DNA from: Shinella sp. SUS2
GTDB taxonomy: Bacteria > Pseudomonadota > Alphaproteobacteria > Rhizobiales > Rhizobiaceae
Direction of reading: 5' to 3'
Assembly: GCF_001262505.1 (NCBI RefSeq)
Contig: NZ_KQ410725.1
Location: forward strand, 248,001 to 312,000
Length of the DNA: 64,000 nucleotides
Each line of letters starts with the position of its first letter. The first letter of the stretch is position 1. This document shows, in pieces, positions 35,936-44,801 of the stretch. The notes beneath the pieces were generated by a model. The model was given only the letters and a program-made list of their open reading frames with translations. It was not told where the DNA came from and ran no database searches. The position numbers and the translations under genes are program-made.

Positions 35936-37413
35936 CGACGACGACCGAATGGCGCGAGCGCGCCGCGCGCCTGAAGCTCCGCAACGGCCTCTACATCGAC
36001 GGAAGCTTTCGCGAGGCGGCGAAGGGCGGCCGGTTCGAGACCGTGAACCCGGCCAATGCCGAAGTGCTGACGGCAGTTTCCCGCGGCACCGCTGACGATA
36101 TCGACGCCGCCGTGGCCTCTGCCCGCCGCGCCTTCAACGACGGCCGCTGGTCGGGCAAGTCGCCGGCCGAGCGCAAGGAGGTGTTGCTGCGCCTCGCCGT
36201 CCTCATCCGCGACAACATCCCGGAACTCGCCCTTCTCGAAACACTCGACGTCGGCAAGCCGATCACCGACAGTTCGACCATCGATGCGCCCGGCTCCGCC
36301 CACTTCTTCCAGTGGCATGCGGAGGCCATCGACAAGCTCTACGACGAGATCGCGCCCACCGGCCGCGGCGATCTCGCCCTGATCCGCCGCGTGCCGCTCG
36401 GCGTCATCGGCGCCGTCGTGCCGTGGAACTTCCCGCTCGACATGGCGACGTGGAAGCTCGCGCCGGCACTCGCCACGGGCAATTCCGTGGTGCTGAAACC
36501 GGCCGAACAATCGCCGCTCTCCGCCTTGATGCTGGCCGAACTCGCCTCCGAGGCCGGCCTGCCGGACGGGGTGCTGAATGTCGTGCCCGGTTATGGCGAG
36601 GATGCCGGCCGGGCGCTCGGCCTGCATGGCGATGTCGACGCGCTCGTCTTTACCGGCTCGACCAAGGTCGGCAAGCTCTTCATGACCTATGCCGGGCAAA
36701 GCAACATGAAGCAGGTCTGGCTGGAGACCGGTGGCAAGTCGCCCAGTCTGGTCTTCGCCGATGCCGATCTCGACAAGGCGGCCGAGATGGCGGCCTTCGG
36801 CATCCTGTTCAACTCCGGCGAGGTGTGCTCGGCCAACTCGCGCCTGCTGGTGCACCGCTCCGTGCAGGAGGAGTTCACGCAGAAGGTCATCGCCGCCACC
36901 GCCGCCTGGCCACTCGGCGATCCGCTCGATCCCGCAACCCGCATGGGCCCGCTCGTCGAAAAGGCCCATGCCGACCGCGTCGCCTCCTATATCGACATCG
37001 GCCGCAAGGAAGCCCGCCTCGCCCATGGCGGCGAACGCGAGACACGCAACGGCTCGGATTGCTACATCCAGCCGACGATCTTCAACGACGTCGCGCCGGA
37101 TGCCCGCATCGCCCGCGAGGAGATTTTTGGTCCCGTCCTCGCCATCACGCCCTTCGACAGCGACGAAGAGGCGCTGCGCATGGCGAACAACAGCGAATAC
37201 GGGCTTGCCGCATCCGTCTGGACGAAGGACCTTTCGCGTGCGCTCTCCCTCTCCGACCGTCTCCACGCTGGGACGGTTTCGGTCAACACGGTCGACGCGC
37301 TCTCGGCGATGACACCCTTCGGCGGCATGAAGCAGTCCGGTTTCGGTCGCGATCTCTCCCTTCACAGCTTCGACAAGTACTGCGCGCTCAAAACCGTGTG
37401 GGTGAAATACTAG
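35932..37413 (+). CDS. Aldehyde dehydrogenase, PuuC-like (gamma-glutamyl-GABA aldehyde type)
   Basis: 493 residues. VPWNFPLDMATWKLAPALAT near residue 162, KPAEQSPLSALMLAELA, FTGSTKVGK, the catalytic Glu in LETGGKSPS (about residue 265) and Cys in NSGEVCSANS (about 299) identify a functional ALDH. The greatest resemblance by pattern is to PuuC and related aminoaldehyde dehydrogenases of polyamine catabolism. It overlaps the LysR stop and ends at a strong terminator. The true substrate is an inference from context. Confidence 0.85.
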   Translation: MTTTTEWRERAARLKLRNGLYIDGSFREAAKGGRFETVNPANAEVLTAVSRGTADDIDAAVASARRAFNDGRWSGKSPAERKEVLLRLAVLIRDNIPELALLETLDVGKPITDSSTIDAPGSAHFFQWHAEAIDKLYDEIAPTGRGDLALIRRVPLGVIGAVVPWNFPLDMATWKLAPALATGNSVVLKPAEQSPLSALMLAELASEAGLPDGVLNVVPGYGEDAGRALGLHGDVDALVFTGSTKVGKLFMTYAGQSNMKQVWLETGGKSPSLVFADADLDKAAEMAAFGILFNSGEVCSANSRLLVHRSVQEEFTQKVIAATAAWPLGDPLDPATRMGPLVEKAHADRVASYIDIGRKEARLAHGGERETRNGSDCYIQPTIFNDVAPDARIAREEIFGPVLAITPFDSDEEALRMANNSEYGLAASVWTKDLSRALSLSDRLHAGTVSVNTVDALSAMTPFGGMKQSGFGRDLSLHSFDKYCALKTVWVKY

Positions 37414-37442
37414 GCATCGGCCGCCCGGCCATCGACCATCAG

Positions 37443-37498
37443 GGCGCCGGCTCCCGCCGCGATCACATGCATTGCGGGGGGGCCGGCGCCAAATTTTT
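37443..37498 (+). terminator. Intrinsic terminator after the aldehyde dehydrogenase
   Basis: The outer 9-bp stem GGCGCCGGC / GCCGGCGCC (37443-37451, 37482-37490) encloses an inner CCCGC/GCGGG pairing and is followed by AAATTTTT. Confidence 0.8.
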
Positions 37499-37539
37499 CA
37501 TAATTGACTGAAATCAAAAGATATTTTCCAAGAGACTGA

Positions 37540-37606
37540 ATATCCTCGCATCGATCGAGGATATCGGGCCGTCCGGCAAACAGTCTCGATTAGCCTGAAC
37601 CTAATC
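37540..37606. promoter_or_regulatory. Two operator-like dyads before the demethylase operon
   Basis: A perfect 9-bp inverted repeat ATATCCTCG / CGAGGATAT (37540-37548, 37556-37564) and a 6-bp repeat GATTAG / CTAATC (37588-37593, 37601-37606) both have 7-base centres. They lie 75-141 bases upstream of the first gene, where a regulator such as the nearby LysR or the GbdR-like protein could bind. Confidence 0.45.
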
Positions 37607-37680
37607 CATGCTTCCGGAACGCATCATTTACCCGAAGCCCTTCCCCCAATCCTATAGCCTCACAAACCCCGAGGATTGCC

Positions 37681-39762
37681 ATGCGTGACGCCAAATACGA
37701 CATCCTGTTCGAACCCCGCGCGATCGGCCCGCACGTCGCCAAAAACCGGTTCTACCAGGTGCCGCATTGCAACGGCGGCGGCTACCGGGACCCCTCGGCG
37801 GCGGCGGCGATGCGCGGCATCAAGTCCGAGGGCGGCTGGGGCGTCATCTTCACCGAGCAGACCGAGATGCACCACACCTCGGAAATCACGCCTTTCATCG
37901 AGCTGCGCCTGTGGGAGGACAAGGACATTCCCGGCCTTCGCCGCATGTCCGACGCGATGAAGGTGCACGGCGCGCTCGCCGGCATCCAGCTCGCCTATTC
38001 CGGCATCAACGGCCCGAACTTTTATACCAAGGAAGTGCCGCTCGCCCCCTCCGCGCTGCCGATCCGCACCTTCACCAACGATCCGGTGCAGGCCCGCGCG
38101 CTCGACCTCACCGACATCAAGAATCTCCGCCGCTGGTTCGTCAACGCCGCCAAGCGCTCGAAGGTCGCCGGCTTCGACCTGATCTGTCTTTACGGCGCGC
38201 ACGGGTTCGGCATCTTCCAGCACTTCCTGTCGCGCGCCACCAACCAGCGCACCGACGACTATGGCGGGAGCCTGGAAAACCGCTCGCGCTTCGCCCGCGA
38301 GGTGGTGGCCGATATCCGCGATGCCGTCGGCGACACGACGGCGATCACCATGCGTGTCAGCCTGGACGAGACCATCGGCGAACTCGGCTTCTCCAATGCG
38401 GAGGTGCGCGAATTCGTCGAGATGAACGCAGACCTGCCGGACCTCTGGGACCTCGCGCACGGCGCATGGGAAGACTGTTCCGGACCCTCCCGCTTCAAGG
38501 AGGAGGGCGCGCAGGAAATTCTGGTGAAAGGCATCCGCGAACTGTCCTCGAAACCCGTCGTCGGCGTCGGCCGCTTCACCTCGCCGGATGTGATGGCGCG
38601 CATGATCCGCCAGGGCGTGCTCGATTTCATCGGCTGCGCCCGCCCCTCCATCGCCGATCCCTTCCTGCCGAAGAAGATCGAGGAAGGCCGCATCGACGAC
38701 ATCCGCGAGTGCATCGGCTGCAACATGTGCATCACCGGCGACATGACCATGTCGATCAGCCGCTGCACCCAGAACCCGACCTTCATGGAGGAATGGCGCA
38801 AGGGCTGGCACCCCGAGCGCATGAACGAGAAGGGCGAGAGCCAGACCGTGCTCGTCGTCGGCGCAGGCCCGGCCGGGCTGGAGGCCACCCGCGCCCTCTC
38901 GCTGCGCGGCTATGACGTGACGCTCGCCGAAGCCACCACGACGCTCGGCGGCCGCGTCTCGCGGGAACGGCTGCTGCCCGGCCTTTCCGCCTGGGGCCGC
39001 GTGGTCGATTACCGCCAGTACCAGATTTCCCAGCGCACCAATGTCGAGACCTATTTCGACAGCCGCCTCACCGCCGAGGACGTGCTCGGCTTCGGCTTCG
39101 AACATGTCGCCATCGCGACCGGCTCGCGCTGGCGCCACGACGGCGTCGCCCGCCAGCATGTCGTGCCGATGCCGATCGATCCCGCCATGACCGTCTGGAC
39201 GCCCGATGACATCATGGGGAAGGTGCACCCGGAAAACCTCGCCGGCAAAACCGTCGTGGTCTATGACGACGACCACTATTACATGGGCGGCGTGATGGCC
39301 GAGGTGATGGCCAAGGCCGGCGCGAGCGTCATCCTCACCACGCCCTCGGCCTACGTCTCCGACTGGACGCGCAACACGCTGGAACAGGGCGCGATCCATA
39401 TGCGCCTCGACGATCTCGGCGTCGACATCCGCCTCAACCGCGGCGTCACCGCCATCCGCGCCGGCGAGGTCGAGACCAACTGCACCTATACCGGCCGCCG
39501 GAAAACCATCGGCTGCGACGCCGTGGTCATGGTCGCCTCGCGCCTTGCCGAGGATGCGCTCTACAACGACCTTCTCGCCCACAAGGACGACTGGGCCGAC
39601 GCCGGCATCAAGAGCATAAAGATCATCGGCGACGCCAGCGCCCCGGCCCCCATCGCCTGGGCGACCTATGCCGGCCATCGCTACGCGCGGGAACTGGACA
39701 CGCCCGATATCGGCGACGACCTGCCCTTCCGCCGCGAAGTCACCCAGCTCGAACCGGCGTGA
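37681..39762 (+). CDS. TMADH-family flavoprotein, dimethylglycine/N-methylproline demethylase-like
   Basis: 693 residues. An old-yellow-enzyme barrel (to about residue 330) begins with NRFYQVPHCNGGGYRDPSA, typical of DgcA and trimethylamine dehydrogenase; LYGAHGFG near 178 gives the Tyr/His substrate-site pair. A 4Fe-4S site follows with Cys344, Cys347, Cys350 and Cys362, close to TMADH positions. The second half has FAD/NAD folds starting at VLVVGAGPAGLEATRALSLR. Relatives oxidatively demethylate N-methyl amines such as dimethylglycine (DgcA) or N-methylproline (StcD in stachydrine breakdown). First gene of an eight-gene operon with a transporter. Confidence 0.85.
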   Translation: MRDAKYDILFEPRAIGPHVAKNRFYQVPHCNGGGYRDPSAAAAMRGIKSEGGWGVIFTEQTEMHHTSEITPFIELRLWEDKDIPGLRRMSDAMKVHGALAGIQLAYSGINGPNFYTKEVPLAPSALPIRTFTNDPVQARALDLTDIKNLRRWFVNAAKRSKVAGFDLICLYGAHGFGIFQHFLSRATNQRTDDYGGSLENRSRFAREVVADIRDAVGDTTAITMRVSLDETIGELGFSNAEVREFVEMNADLPDLWDLAHGAWEDCSGPSRFKEEGAQEILVKGIRELSSKPVVGVGRFTSPDVMARMIRQGVLDFIGCARPSIADPFLPKKIEEGRIDDIRECIGCNMCITGDMTMSISRCTQNPTFMEEWRKGWHPERMNEKGESQTVLVVGAGPAGLEATRALSLRGYDVTLAEATTTLGGRVSRERLLPGLSAWGRVVDYRQYQISQRTNVETYFDSRLTAEDVLGFGFEHVAIATGSRWRHDGVARQHVVPMPIDPAMTVWTPDDIMGKVHPENLAGKTVVVYDDDHYYMGGVMAEVMAKAGASVILTTPSAYVSDWTRNTLEQGAIHMRLDDLGVDIRLNRGVTAIRAGEVETNCTYTGRRKTIGCDAVVMVASRLAEDALYNDLLAHKDDWADAGIKSIKIIGDASAPAPIAWATYAGHRYARELDTPDIGDDLPFRREVTQLEPA

Positions 39763-39772
39763 GGAGCACGGC

Positions 39773-40861
39773 ATGACCCAGCAGCCCAAGGCCATCGAAG
39801 TGAAATCGGTCTCGAAGTCCTTCGGGGCCTATCAGGCGCTGAAATCCGTCAGCTTCGACATCGGCAGCAACGAGTTCTTTACCATGCTCGGCCCCTCCGG
39901 CTGCGGCAAGACCACGTTGCTGCGCATGCTGGCCGGCTTCGAAAGCCCGGACACCGGCTCGATACTGCTCAACGGCAAGGAGGTCGTCGCCATCCCGCCG
40001 CACAAGCGCCGCGTCAACACCGTCTTCCAGAGCTACGCCCTCTTCCCGCACATGACGCTGGAGCAGAACGTCGCCTACGGTCTCGAAAACCTCAGCTGGG
40101 ACAAGGCGCGTATCAAGAGCCGCGTCGGCGAGATGCTGGAACGCGTGCACATGGGCGCGATGGCGAAACGCAAGCCCGCCCAGCTTTCCGGCGGCCAGCG
40201 CCAGCGCATCGCGCTTGCCCGCGCGCTTGCGCCCGAGCCCGAAGTGCTGCTGCTCGACGAACCGCTCTCCGCCCTCGACCTTAAACTGCGCCAGGCGATG
40301 CGCGACGAATTGCGCACCCTGCAACGCGACACCGGCATCACCTTCGTCTTCGTCACCCACGACCAGGAAGAAGCGCTCGACATGTCCGATCGTATCGCCG
40401 TTCTCGGTGGCGGCGAGGTGCAGCAGATCGGCACGCCGACGGAAATCTACGAGGAGCCCGTCAACCGCTTCGTTGCCGATTTTGTCGGCGAGACGAACTT
40501 TCTGGAGGTCGAAGTGCTGGAAACCGCGGCCGGGGAAGCGACCGTCCGCACGCCCTTCGGCCTGTCGATCACCGTACCGGCCACCGGCCCCACGGCCCGG
40601 GGGCGTGCGACGCTTTCCGTGCGTCCGGAAAAGATCAACCTCGGCAATCAGGCCCAGGGGGCGGCGGACGGTGTCACCTTCGAGGGGCGCATCACCAACA
40701 AGAACTATATGGGCGGCTACACCCACTACACGCTCGACGTCGCGGGCACCGAACTGCGCGCCTCGCGCCGCAACGCCTCGCGCGAGGGGGACACGATCCC
40801 GCTCGGCGCAAAGGTTCCGGTCGGTTTCGTCGTGGCTTCGGCGCGAGTGCTGACGGCATGA
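39773..40861 (+). CDS. ABC transporter ATP-binding protein, PotA-like
   Basis: 362 residues. Walker A GPSGCGKTTLLRM, QSYALFPHMTLEQN, signature LSGGQRQRIALARALAP, Walker B VLLLDEPLSALD and H-loop VTHDQEEALDMSD are intact, followed by a TOBE regulatory domain from about residue 285. This is the polyamine/spermidine-type importer ATPase. It is 10 bases after the demethylase and its stop overlaps the permease start by 4 bases. Confidence 0.92.
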   Translation: MTQQPKAIEVKSVSKSFGAYQALKSVSFDIGSNEFFTMLGPSGCGKTTLLRMLAGFESPDTGSILLNGKEVVAIPPHKRRVNTVFQSYALFPHMTLEQNVAYGLENLSWDKARIKSRVGEMLERVHMGAMAKRKPAQLSGGQRQRIALARALAPEPEVLLLDEPLSALDLKLRQAMRDELRTLQRDTGITFVFVTHDQEEALDMSDRIAVLGGGEVQQIGTPTEIYEEPVNRFVADFVGETNFLEVEVLETAAGEATVRTPFGLSITVPATGPTARGRATLSVRPEKINLGNQAQGAADGVTFEGRITNKNYMGGYTHYTLDVAGTELRASRRNASREGDTIPLGAKVPVGFVVASARVLTA

Positions 40862-41787
40862 GCGACACCGCCCTCCACGCCCCCGCCGGAACGGAGCGCG
40901 CCCCACGCGCCCGCTTCTGGCACGACCTCTCCTTCTGGGGCCTGCTGCCGTCACGGCTGCTAATGGGCTTTGCGCTGATCCTGCCGATCTTCATCATCGC
41001 CGCCGTCTCGCTCTCCACGCGCGGCGCCCATGGCGGCTTTGCCTGGGACCTCAACCTCGCGGGCTATCGCCAGATCCTCTTCAACGAGGGCTGGACGGGC
41101 GAGCTGGAGTTCACCCCGCAATACCTTCTGATCATCGGCCGCACCTTCCTGCTGGCCGGCGCGACGACGCTGATCTGCCTTCTCTTCGCCGTGCCGGTCG
41201 CCTATTTCATCTCGCGCCAGCCGCCCGGCCGCAAGGCAATCCTCGTCTATCTCGTGACGCTGCCGTTCTGGGTCTCGATGATCCTGCGCGTCTATGCCTG
41301 GATGATCATTCTCGGCAAGGACGGCACCCTGCCGCGCCTCTTCGAAGCCTTCGGGTTCTCTTCCGGCATGAGCTTCATGTTCAACGACGGCGCGACGCTG
41401 ACGGCGATGGTCTATACTGCCATGCCGCTGATGGTCCTACCGGTCTTCGCCTCCATCGAAAAGCTCGACGGCACACTGATCGAGGCGTCGCACGATCTCT
41501 ACGGCGACCGCTGGGTGACGCTGCGCCGGGTGATCCTGCCGCTGACCGCCCCGGGCCTTACGGCCGGCGCCATCCTCGTCTTCGTGCCCTCGCTCGGCGC
41601 GGTGCTGGAACCGACGCTGATGGGCGGCGGCAAGCAGATGATGATGGGCTCGCTGATCCAGCTGCAGTTCGGCGGCGGCCGCAACTGGCCTTTCGGCGCG
41701 GCGATCGCCATGGCGCTGATGGCGCTCGTCATGGTCTTCCTGATCGTCACCGCGCTGCGCGCCGCCCGCCGGGAGGTGACGCCATGA
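40858..41787 (+). CDS. ABC transporter permease, PotB-like
   Basis: 309 residues with six predicted membrane segments and the MetI-type EAA loop EASHDLYGDRWVTLRRVILP near residue 208. The N-terminal about 20 residues are a cytoplasmic Ala/Pro/Arg leader. It pairs with the permease at 41784, which it overlaps by 4 bases. In the family the PotB-PotC pair forms the inner-membrane channel for spermidine or putrescine; here the substrate is probably the compound used by the flavoenzyme. Confidence 0.92.
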   Translation: MSDTALHAPAGTERAPRARFWHDLSFWGLLPSRLLMGFALILPIFIIAAVSLSTRGAHGGFAWDLNLAGYRQILFNEGWTGELEFTPQYLLIIGRTFLLAGATTLICLLFAVPVAYFISRQPPGRKAILVYLVTLPFWVSMILRVYAWMIILGKDGTLPRLFEAFGFSSGMSFMFNDGATLTAMVYTAMPLMVLPVFASIEKLDGTLIEASHDLYGDRWVTLRRVILPLTAPGLTAGAILVFVPSLGAVLEPTLMGGGKQMMMGSLIQLQFGGGRNWPFGAAIAMALMALVMVFLIVTALRAARREVTP

Positions 41788-42593
41788 ACATTCGCCACGA
41801 CGTCAAGCACTACCCGGGCCTCGGGCCCCTCACCGCTGTCTTCTTCCTCTATCTCTACGCCCCGCTCGCCATCATCGTCGTCTACTCCTTCAACGCCAAC
41901 CGCGTTGCGGGTGTCTGGACGGGCTTTTCCCTCGACTGGTACGGCTCGGCACTCAACAATGCCGCCCTGATGAACGCACTCAGGACCTCGCTGACGGTGG
42001 CCGCCATCGCGACCGCCGTCTCCACCCTCATCGCGCTTTCCGCCGCGCTCGCGATCATCCGCGGCAAGGACCTGCGCTTCCGCAAGCTTTCCGAGACGAT
42101 CGTCAACCTGCCGCTGCTCCTGCCGGAAATCGTGCTCGCCGTCGCCACGCTCATCCTGTTCTCGCTGCTCGACATCCAGAACGGCATGCTGCGGCTTGTC
42201 GTCGCTCATTCCGCCTTCTGCACGCCCTTCGCCTTCCTGCCGATCCGCGCCCGCCTGCAGGGCATGTCGCTCGATCTCGAGGAGGCGAGCGCCGATCTCT
42301 ATGCGGATAACTGGACGACCTTCCGCCGGGTGACGCTGCCGCTGATCTTCCCCGGCGTCTTCTCCGGCGCGATGCTCGCCTTCCTCATCTCGATGGACGA
42401 CTTCATCACCTCGAACCTGCTTGCCACGGGCGGCTCGACGACGTTGCCCGTCTACATCTTCTCGCTGATCCGCGCCGGTACATCGCCGGAGCTGAACGCC
42501 ATCGCGACCCTGCTGATCCTTGCCTCGCTCATCCTTGCCACCGTTGCGCTCCTGGTCGCGGCGCGCGGCGCCCGTGAGAACGCCGAACCATAA
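41784..42593 (+). CDS. ABC transporter permease, PotC-like
   Basis: 269 residues, six membrane segments, with the EAA loop EEASADLYADNWTTFRRVTL near residue 165. The start NIRHDVKHYPGLGPLTAVFFLYLYAPL matches PotC/PotI proteins. It overlaps the PotB-like gene and is 19 bases upstream of the binding-protein gene; all four transporter genes are in the same order as potABCD. Confidence 0.92.
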   Translation: MNIRHDVKHYPGLGPLTAVFFLYLYAPLAIIVVYSFNANRVAGVWTGFSLDWYGSALNNAALMNALRTSLTVAAIATAVSTLIALSAALAIIRGKDLRFRKLSETIVNLPLLLPEIVLAVATLILFSLLDIQNGMLRLVVAHSAFCTPFAFLPIRARLQGMSLDLEEASADLYADNWTTFRRVTLPLIFPGVFSGAMLAFLISMDDFITSNLLATGGSTTLPVYIFSLIRAGTSPELNAIATLLILASLILATVALLVAARGARENAEP

Positions 42594-42612
42594 TCAAAGA
42601 GAGGAACAGACA

Positions 42613-43629
42613 ATGAAGACCTATCTTGCAGCCACGGCCCTTGCCCTCTGCTTCGCCACCGGCGCACAGGCCGCGGGAGAACTGAACATCTATGCCTGGG
42701 CCGAATCCATCTCGCCGGCCCTCATCGAAAAGTTCTCCAAGGAGAACGACGTCAAGGTGAATGTCGACAGCTTCACCTCCAACGAGGACCTTCTCACCAA
42801 GCTGCAGGCCGGCTCTTCCGGCTACGACATCGCCACGCCGTCGCAGCATTTCCTGCGCGTCATGATCGACGAGGGCCTTATCGAGAATTTCGAGGCCAGC
42901 AAGCTGAAGGCCTTCGAGAACATCGAGGAGAAATGGCGCAACCAGTGGTGGGACGAGCAACAGGCCTATTCGATCCCCCTCGCCTACGGCACTGCCGGCT
43001 TCGTGGTGAACACCGATCAGTACAAGGGACCGACCGACAGCTTCAAATACTTCTTTGAGCCGGACGGTGAGCTGAAGGGCAAGATCGCCCTGCTCTCCTA
43101 TCCTGACGAGGTGATCGGCGCGGCCCAGCTCTATCTCGGCGTGCCCTTCTGCTCGGAGGACCAGGCGGAGATGAAGAAGGTTCTGGATCTGCTGATGGCC
43201 CAGAAGCCGGCTGTCGCCGCCTACTCCTCCGACAATATCGCAAGCCGTCTCGCCTCCGGCGAGGTCTCGGCCCATTTCTGGTGGGACGGGGATTCGCTGA
43301 AGGCGCGCAAGGCCGGTTCGCCCGTCAGCCTCGCCATGACCAAGGAAGGTCTTGTCGGCTGGATGGACAGCCTCGTCATCCCCAAGGGCGCGCCAAACCG
43401 CGACAATGCGGTAAAGTTCATCGAGTTCCTCTCCACACAGGAAAACGCCACCGAGCAGATGAACTTCTACGCCCATTCCTCGCCGATGAAGGTCGTGCAG
43501 GAGAAGGTCACCTACACCAAGGACAAGGCACCCGAGCTCTATCCCGACGTGCCGATCACCTTCTCGCGCACCTGCTCGGCCGCCGCGCAGGACCTCGTGA
43601 CCCGCGTCTGGACACAGCTTCTGCAATAG
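42613..43629 (+). CDS. Periplasmic binding protein, PotD/PotF-like
   Basis: 338 residues with a signal peptide (cleavage after about GAQAAG). The mature start ELNIYAWAESISPALIEKFS, followed by DIATPSQHFL and PLAYGTAGFVVNTDQYKG, is that of the polyamine-binding class. The ligand pocket acids and aromatics that define putrescine or spermidine binding cannot be assigned without a model, so the ligand could be another cationic amine. A GNRA-capped hairpin follows the gene. Confidence 0.9.
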   Translation: MKTYLAATALALCFATGAQAAGELNIYAWAESISPALIEKFSKENDVKVNVDSFTSNEDLLTKLQAGSSGYDIATPSQHFLRVMIDEGLIENFEASKLKAFENIEEKWRNQWWDEQQAYSIPLAYGTAGFVVNTDQYKGPTDSFKYFFEPDGELKGKIALLSYPDEVIGAAQLYLGVPFCSEDQAEMKKVLDLLMAQKPAVAAYSSDNIASRLASGEVSAHFWWDGDSLKARKAGSPVSLAMTKEGLVGWMDSLVIPKGAPNRDNAVKFIEFLSTQENATEQMNFYAHSSPMKVVQEKVTYTKDKAPELYPDVPITFSRTCSAAAQDLVTRVWTQLLQ

Positions 43630-43638
43630 TTCGCCATG

Positions 43639-43660
43639 GCGCCGCGGGTAACCGCGGCGC
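43639..43660 (+). other. GTAA-capped hairpin between binding-protein and RidA genes
   Basis: A perfect 9-bp stem GCGCCGCGG / CCGCGGCGC with the tetraloop GTAA begins 9 bases after the binding-protein stop, inside the operon. Such 3' hairpins often stabilise the binding-protein part of a transporter transcript or thin out downstream transcription. Confidence 0.5.
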
Positions 43661-43686
43661 TCCCCGCCATCGTCAAGGAGACATCC

Positions 43687-44109
43687 ATGCCCGTGCACAC
43701 CCGCATCCGCCCCTTCAACACCAAGGAAACCTACCCCGAGCAAAAGCTGAACAACGACCTCTGCCAGGCGGTGGTGGCGCGCGGGGCGACGGTGTTCGTG
43801 CGCGGGCAGATCGCGCAGGATCTCGACACGCGCGAGAGCCTGCATATCGGCGATGCCGGCGCGCAGGCCCGCAAGGCCATGGAAAACATCAAGATGCTGC
43901 TCGAGGAGGCGGGCTCCGACCTCAGCCATATCTGCCGCGTCGTCGTCTATCTCATCGACATCCGCTATCGCGAGGCCGTCTATACGGAGATGGGCAAGTA
44001 TCTCCAGGGCGTGTTCCCCGTCTCCACCGGCCTCGTGGTCTCGGCGCTCGCCCGTCCGGAATGGCTGGTCGAGATCGAGGCGACCGCCGTCATTCCCGAC
44101 GAAGCGTGA
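43687..44109 (+). CDS. RidA/YjgF-family imine deaminase
   Basis: 140 residues. The family Arg is Arg123 in ALARPEWLVEIEATAV, and VVARGATVFVRGQIAQDLDT and NIKMLLEEAGSDLSHICRVV match RidA subfamilies found in catabolic operons. RidA proteins hydrolyse reactive imine/enamine intermediates made by amine oxidases and dehydrogenases, which suits the flavoprotein at the head of the operon. The start is ATG 43687 with CAAGGAG upstream; ATG 43636 overlaps the hairpin and is disfavoured. Confidence 0.88.
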   Translation: MPVHTRIRPFNTKETYPEQKLNNDLCQAVVARGATVFVRGQIAQDLDTRESLHIGDAGAQARKAMENIKMLLEEAGSDLSHICRVVVYLIDIRYREAVYTEMGKYLQGVFPVSTGLVVSALARPEWLVEIEATAVIPDEA

Positions 44110-44120
44110 GGGAGGACCGC

Positions 44121-44798
44121 ATGACCTTTTCCATCTCGGGCCGCTGCGCCGATACCGGCATGTTCGGCATCGCCGTGTCCTCGTCCTCGCCGAGCGTTGC
44201 GGCGCGCTGCGCCCATCTGCGCGCCGGCGTCGGCGCCGTCTCGACTCAGAACGTCACCGATCCCCGGCTCGGCCCGAAGGGGCTTGAGCTGATGGCGGGT
44301 GGACTGTCGGCTGAGGCCGCACTCGAACGCCTCGTTGCGGAAGCCCCGCATATCGAATATCGCCAGCTCGCCCTCGTCGATGCGGCGGGCCGCACGGCCG
44401 CCTACTCGGGCGCGAGAACCCTCGGCACCCATGCGACGGCGCGCGGCAACAACGTGGTCGCCGCCGGCAACATGCTGACGACGACGGCTATCCCGCAGAC
44501 GATGGTCGAGGCCTTCGAAGCCGCCGCCGGGAAGCATCTCGGCGACCGGCTGATTGCCGCGATGCGTGCGGCAGTCGCCGCCGGCGGCGAGGAAGGACCG
44601 GTCCATTCCATGGGCCTCGTCATGGTCGACAAGGTTTCCTGGAACGTTGCGGACCTGCGCGTCGACTGGACCGACGGCGACCCGATCGAAGATTGCGCTG
44701 CGCTGTGGGAGCGCTGGCGCGGCGAGATGGACGCCTATGTGACGCGTGCCCTCAATCCCTCGGGGGCGCCGAGCTACGGCGTGCCGGGCGATCTTTGA
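44121..44798 (+). CDS. DUF1028 protein (possible Ntn-type hydrolase)
   Basis: 225 residues matching DUF1028: FSISGRCADTGMFGIAVSSS, SVAARCAHLRAGVGAVSTQN and TDPRLGPKGLELM at the start, NNVVAAGNMLTT near residue 112. The family has no proven reaction; it is thought to share the Ntn-hydrolase fold (recalled, not checked). Members commonly sit with peptidases, RidA and transporters of amino-acid-like compounds, as here. GGAGG precedes the ATG. Confidence 0.85.
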   Translation: MTFSISGRCADTGMFGIAVSSSSPSVAARCAHLRAGVGAVSTQNVTDPRLGPKGLELMAGGLSAEAALERLVAEAPHIEYRQLALVDAAGRTAAYSGARTLGTHATARGNNVVAAGNMLTTTAIPQTMVEAFEAAAGKHLGDRLIAAMRAAVAAGGEEGPVHSMGLVMVDKVSWNVADLRVDWTDGDPIEDCAALWERWRGEMDAYVTRALNPSGAPSYGVPGDL

Positions 44799-44801
44799 AC
44801 C

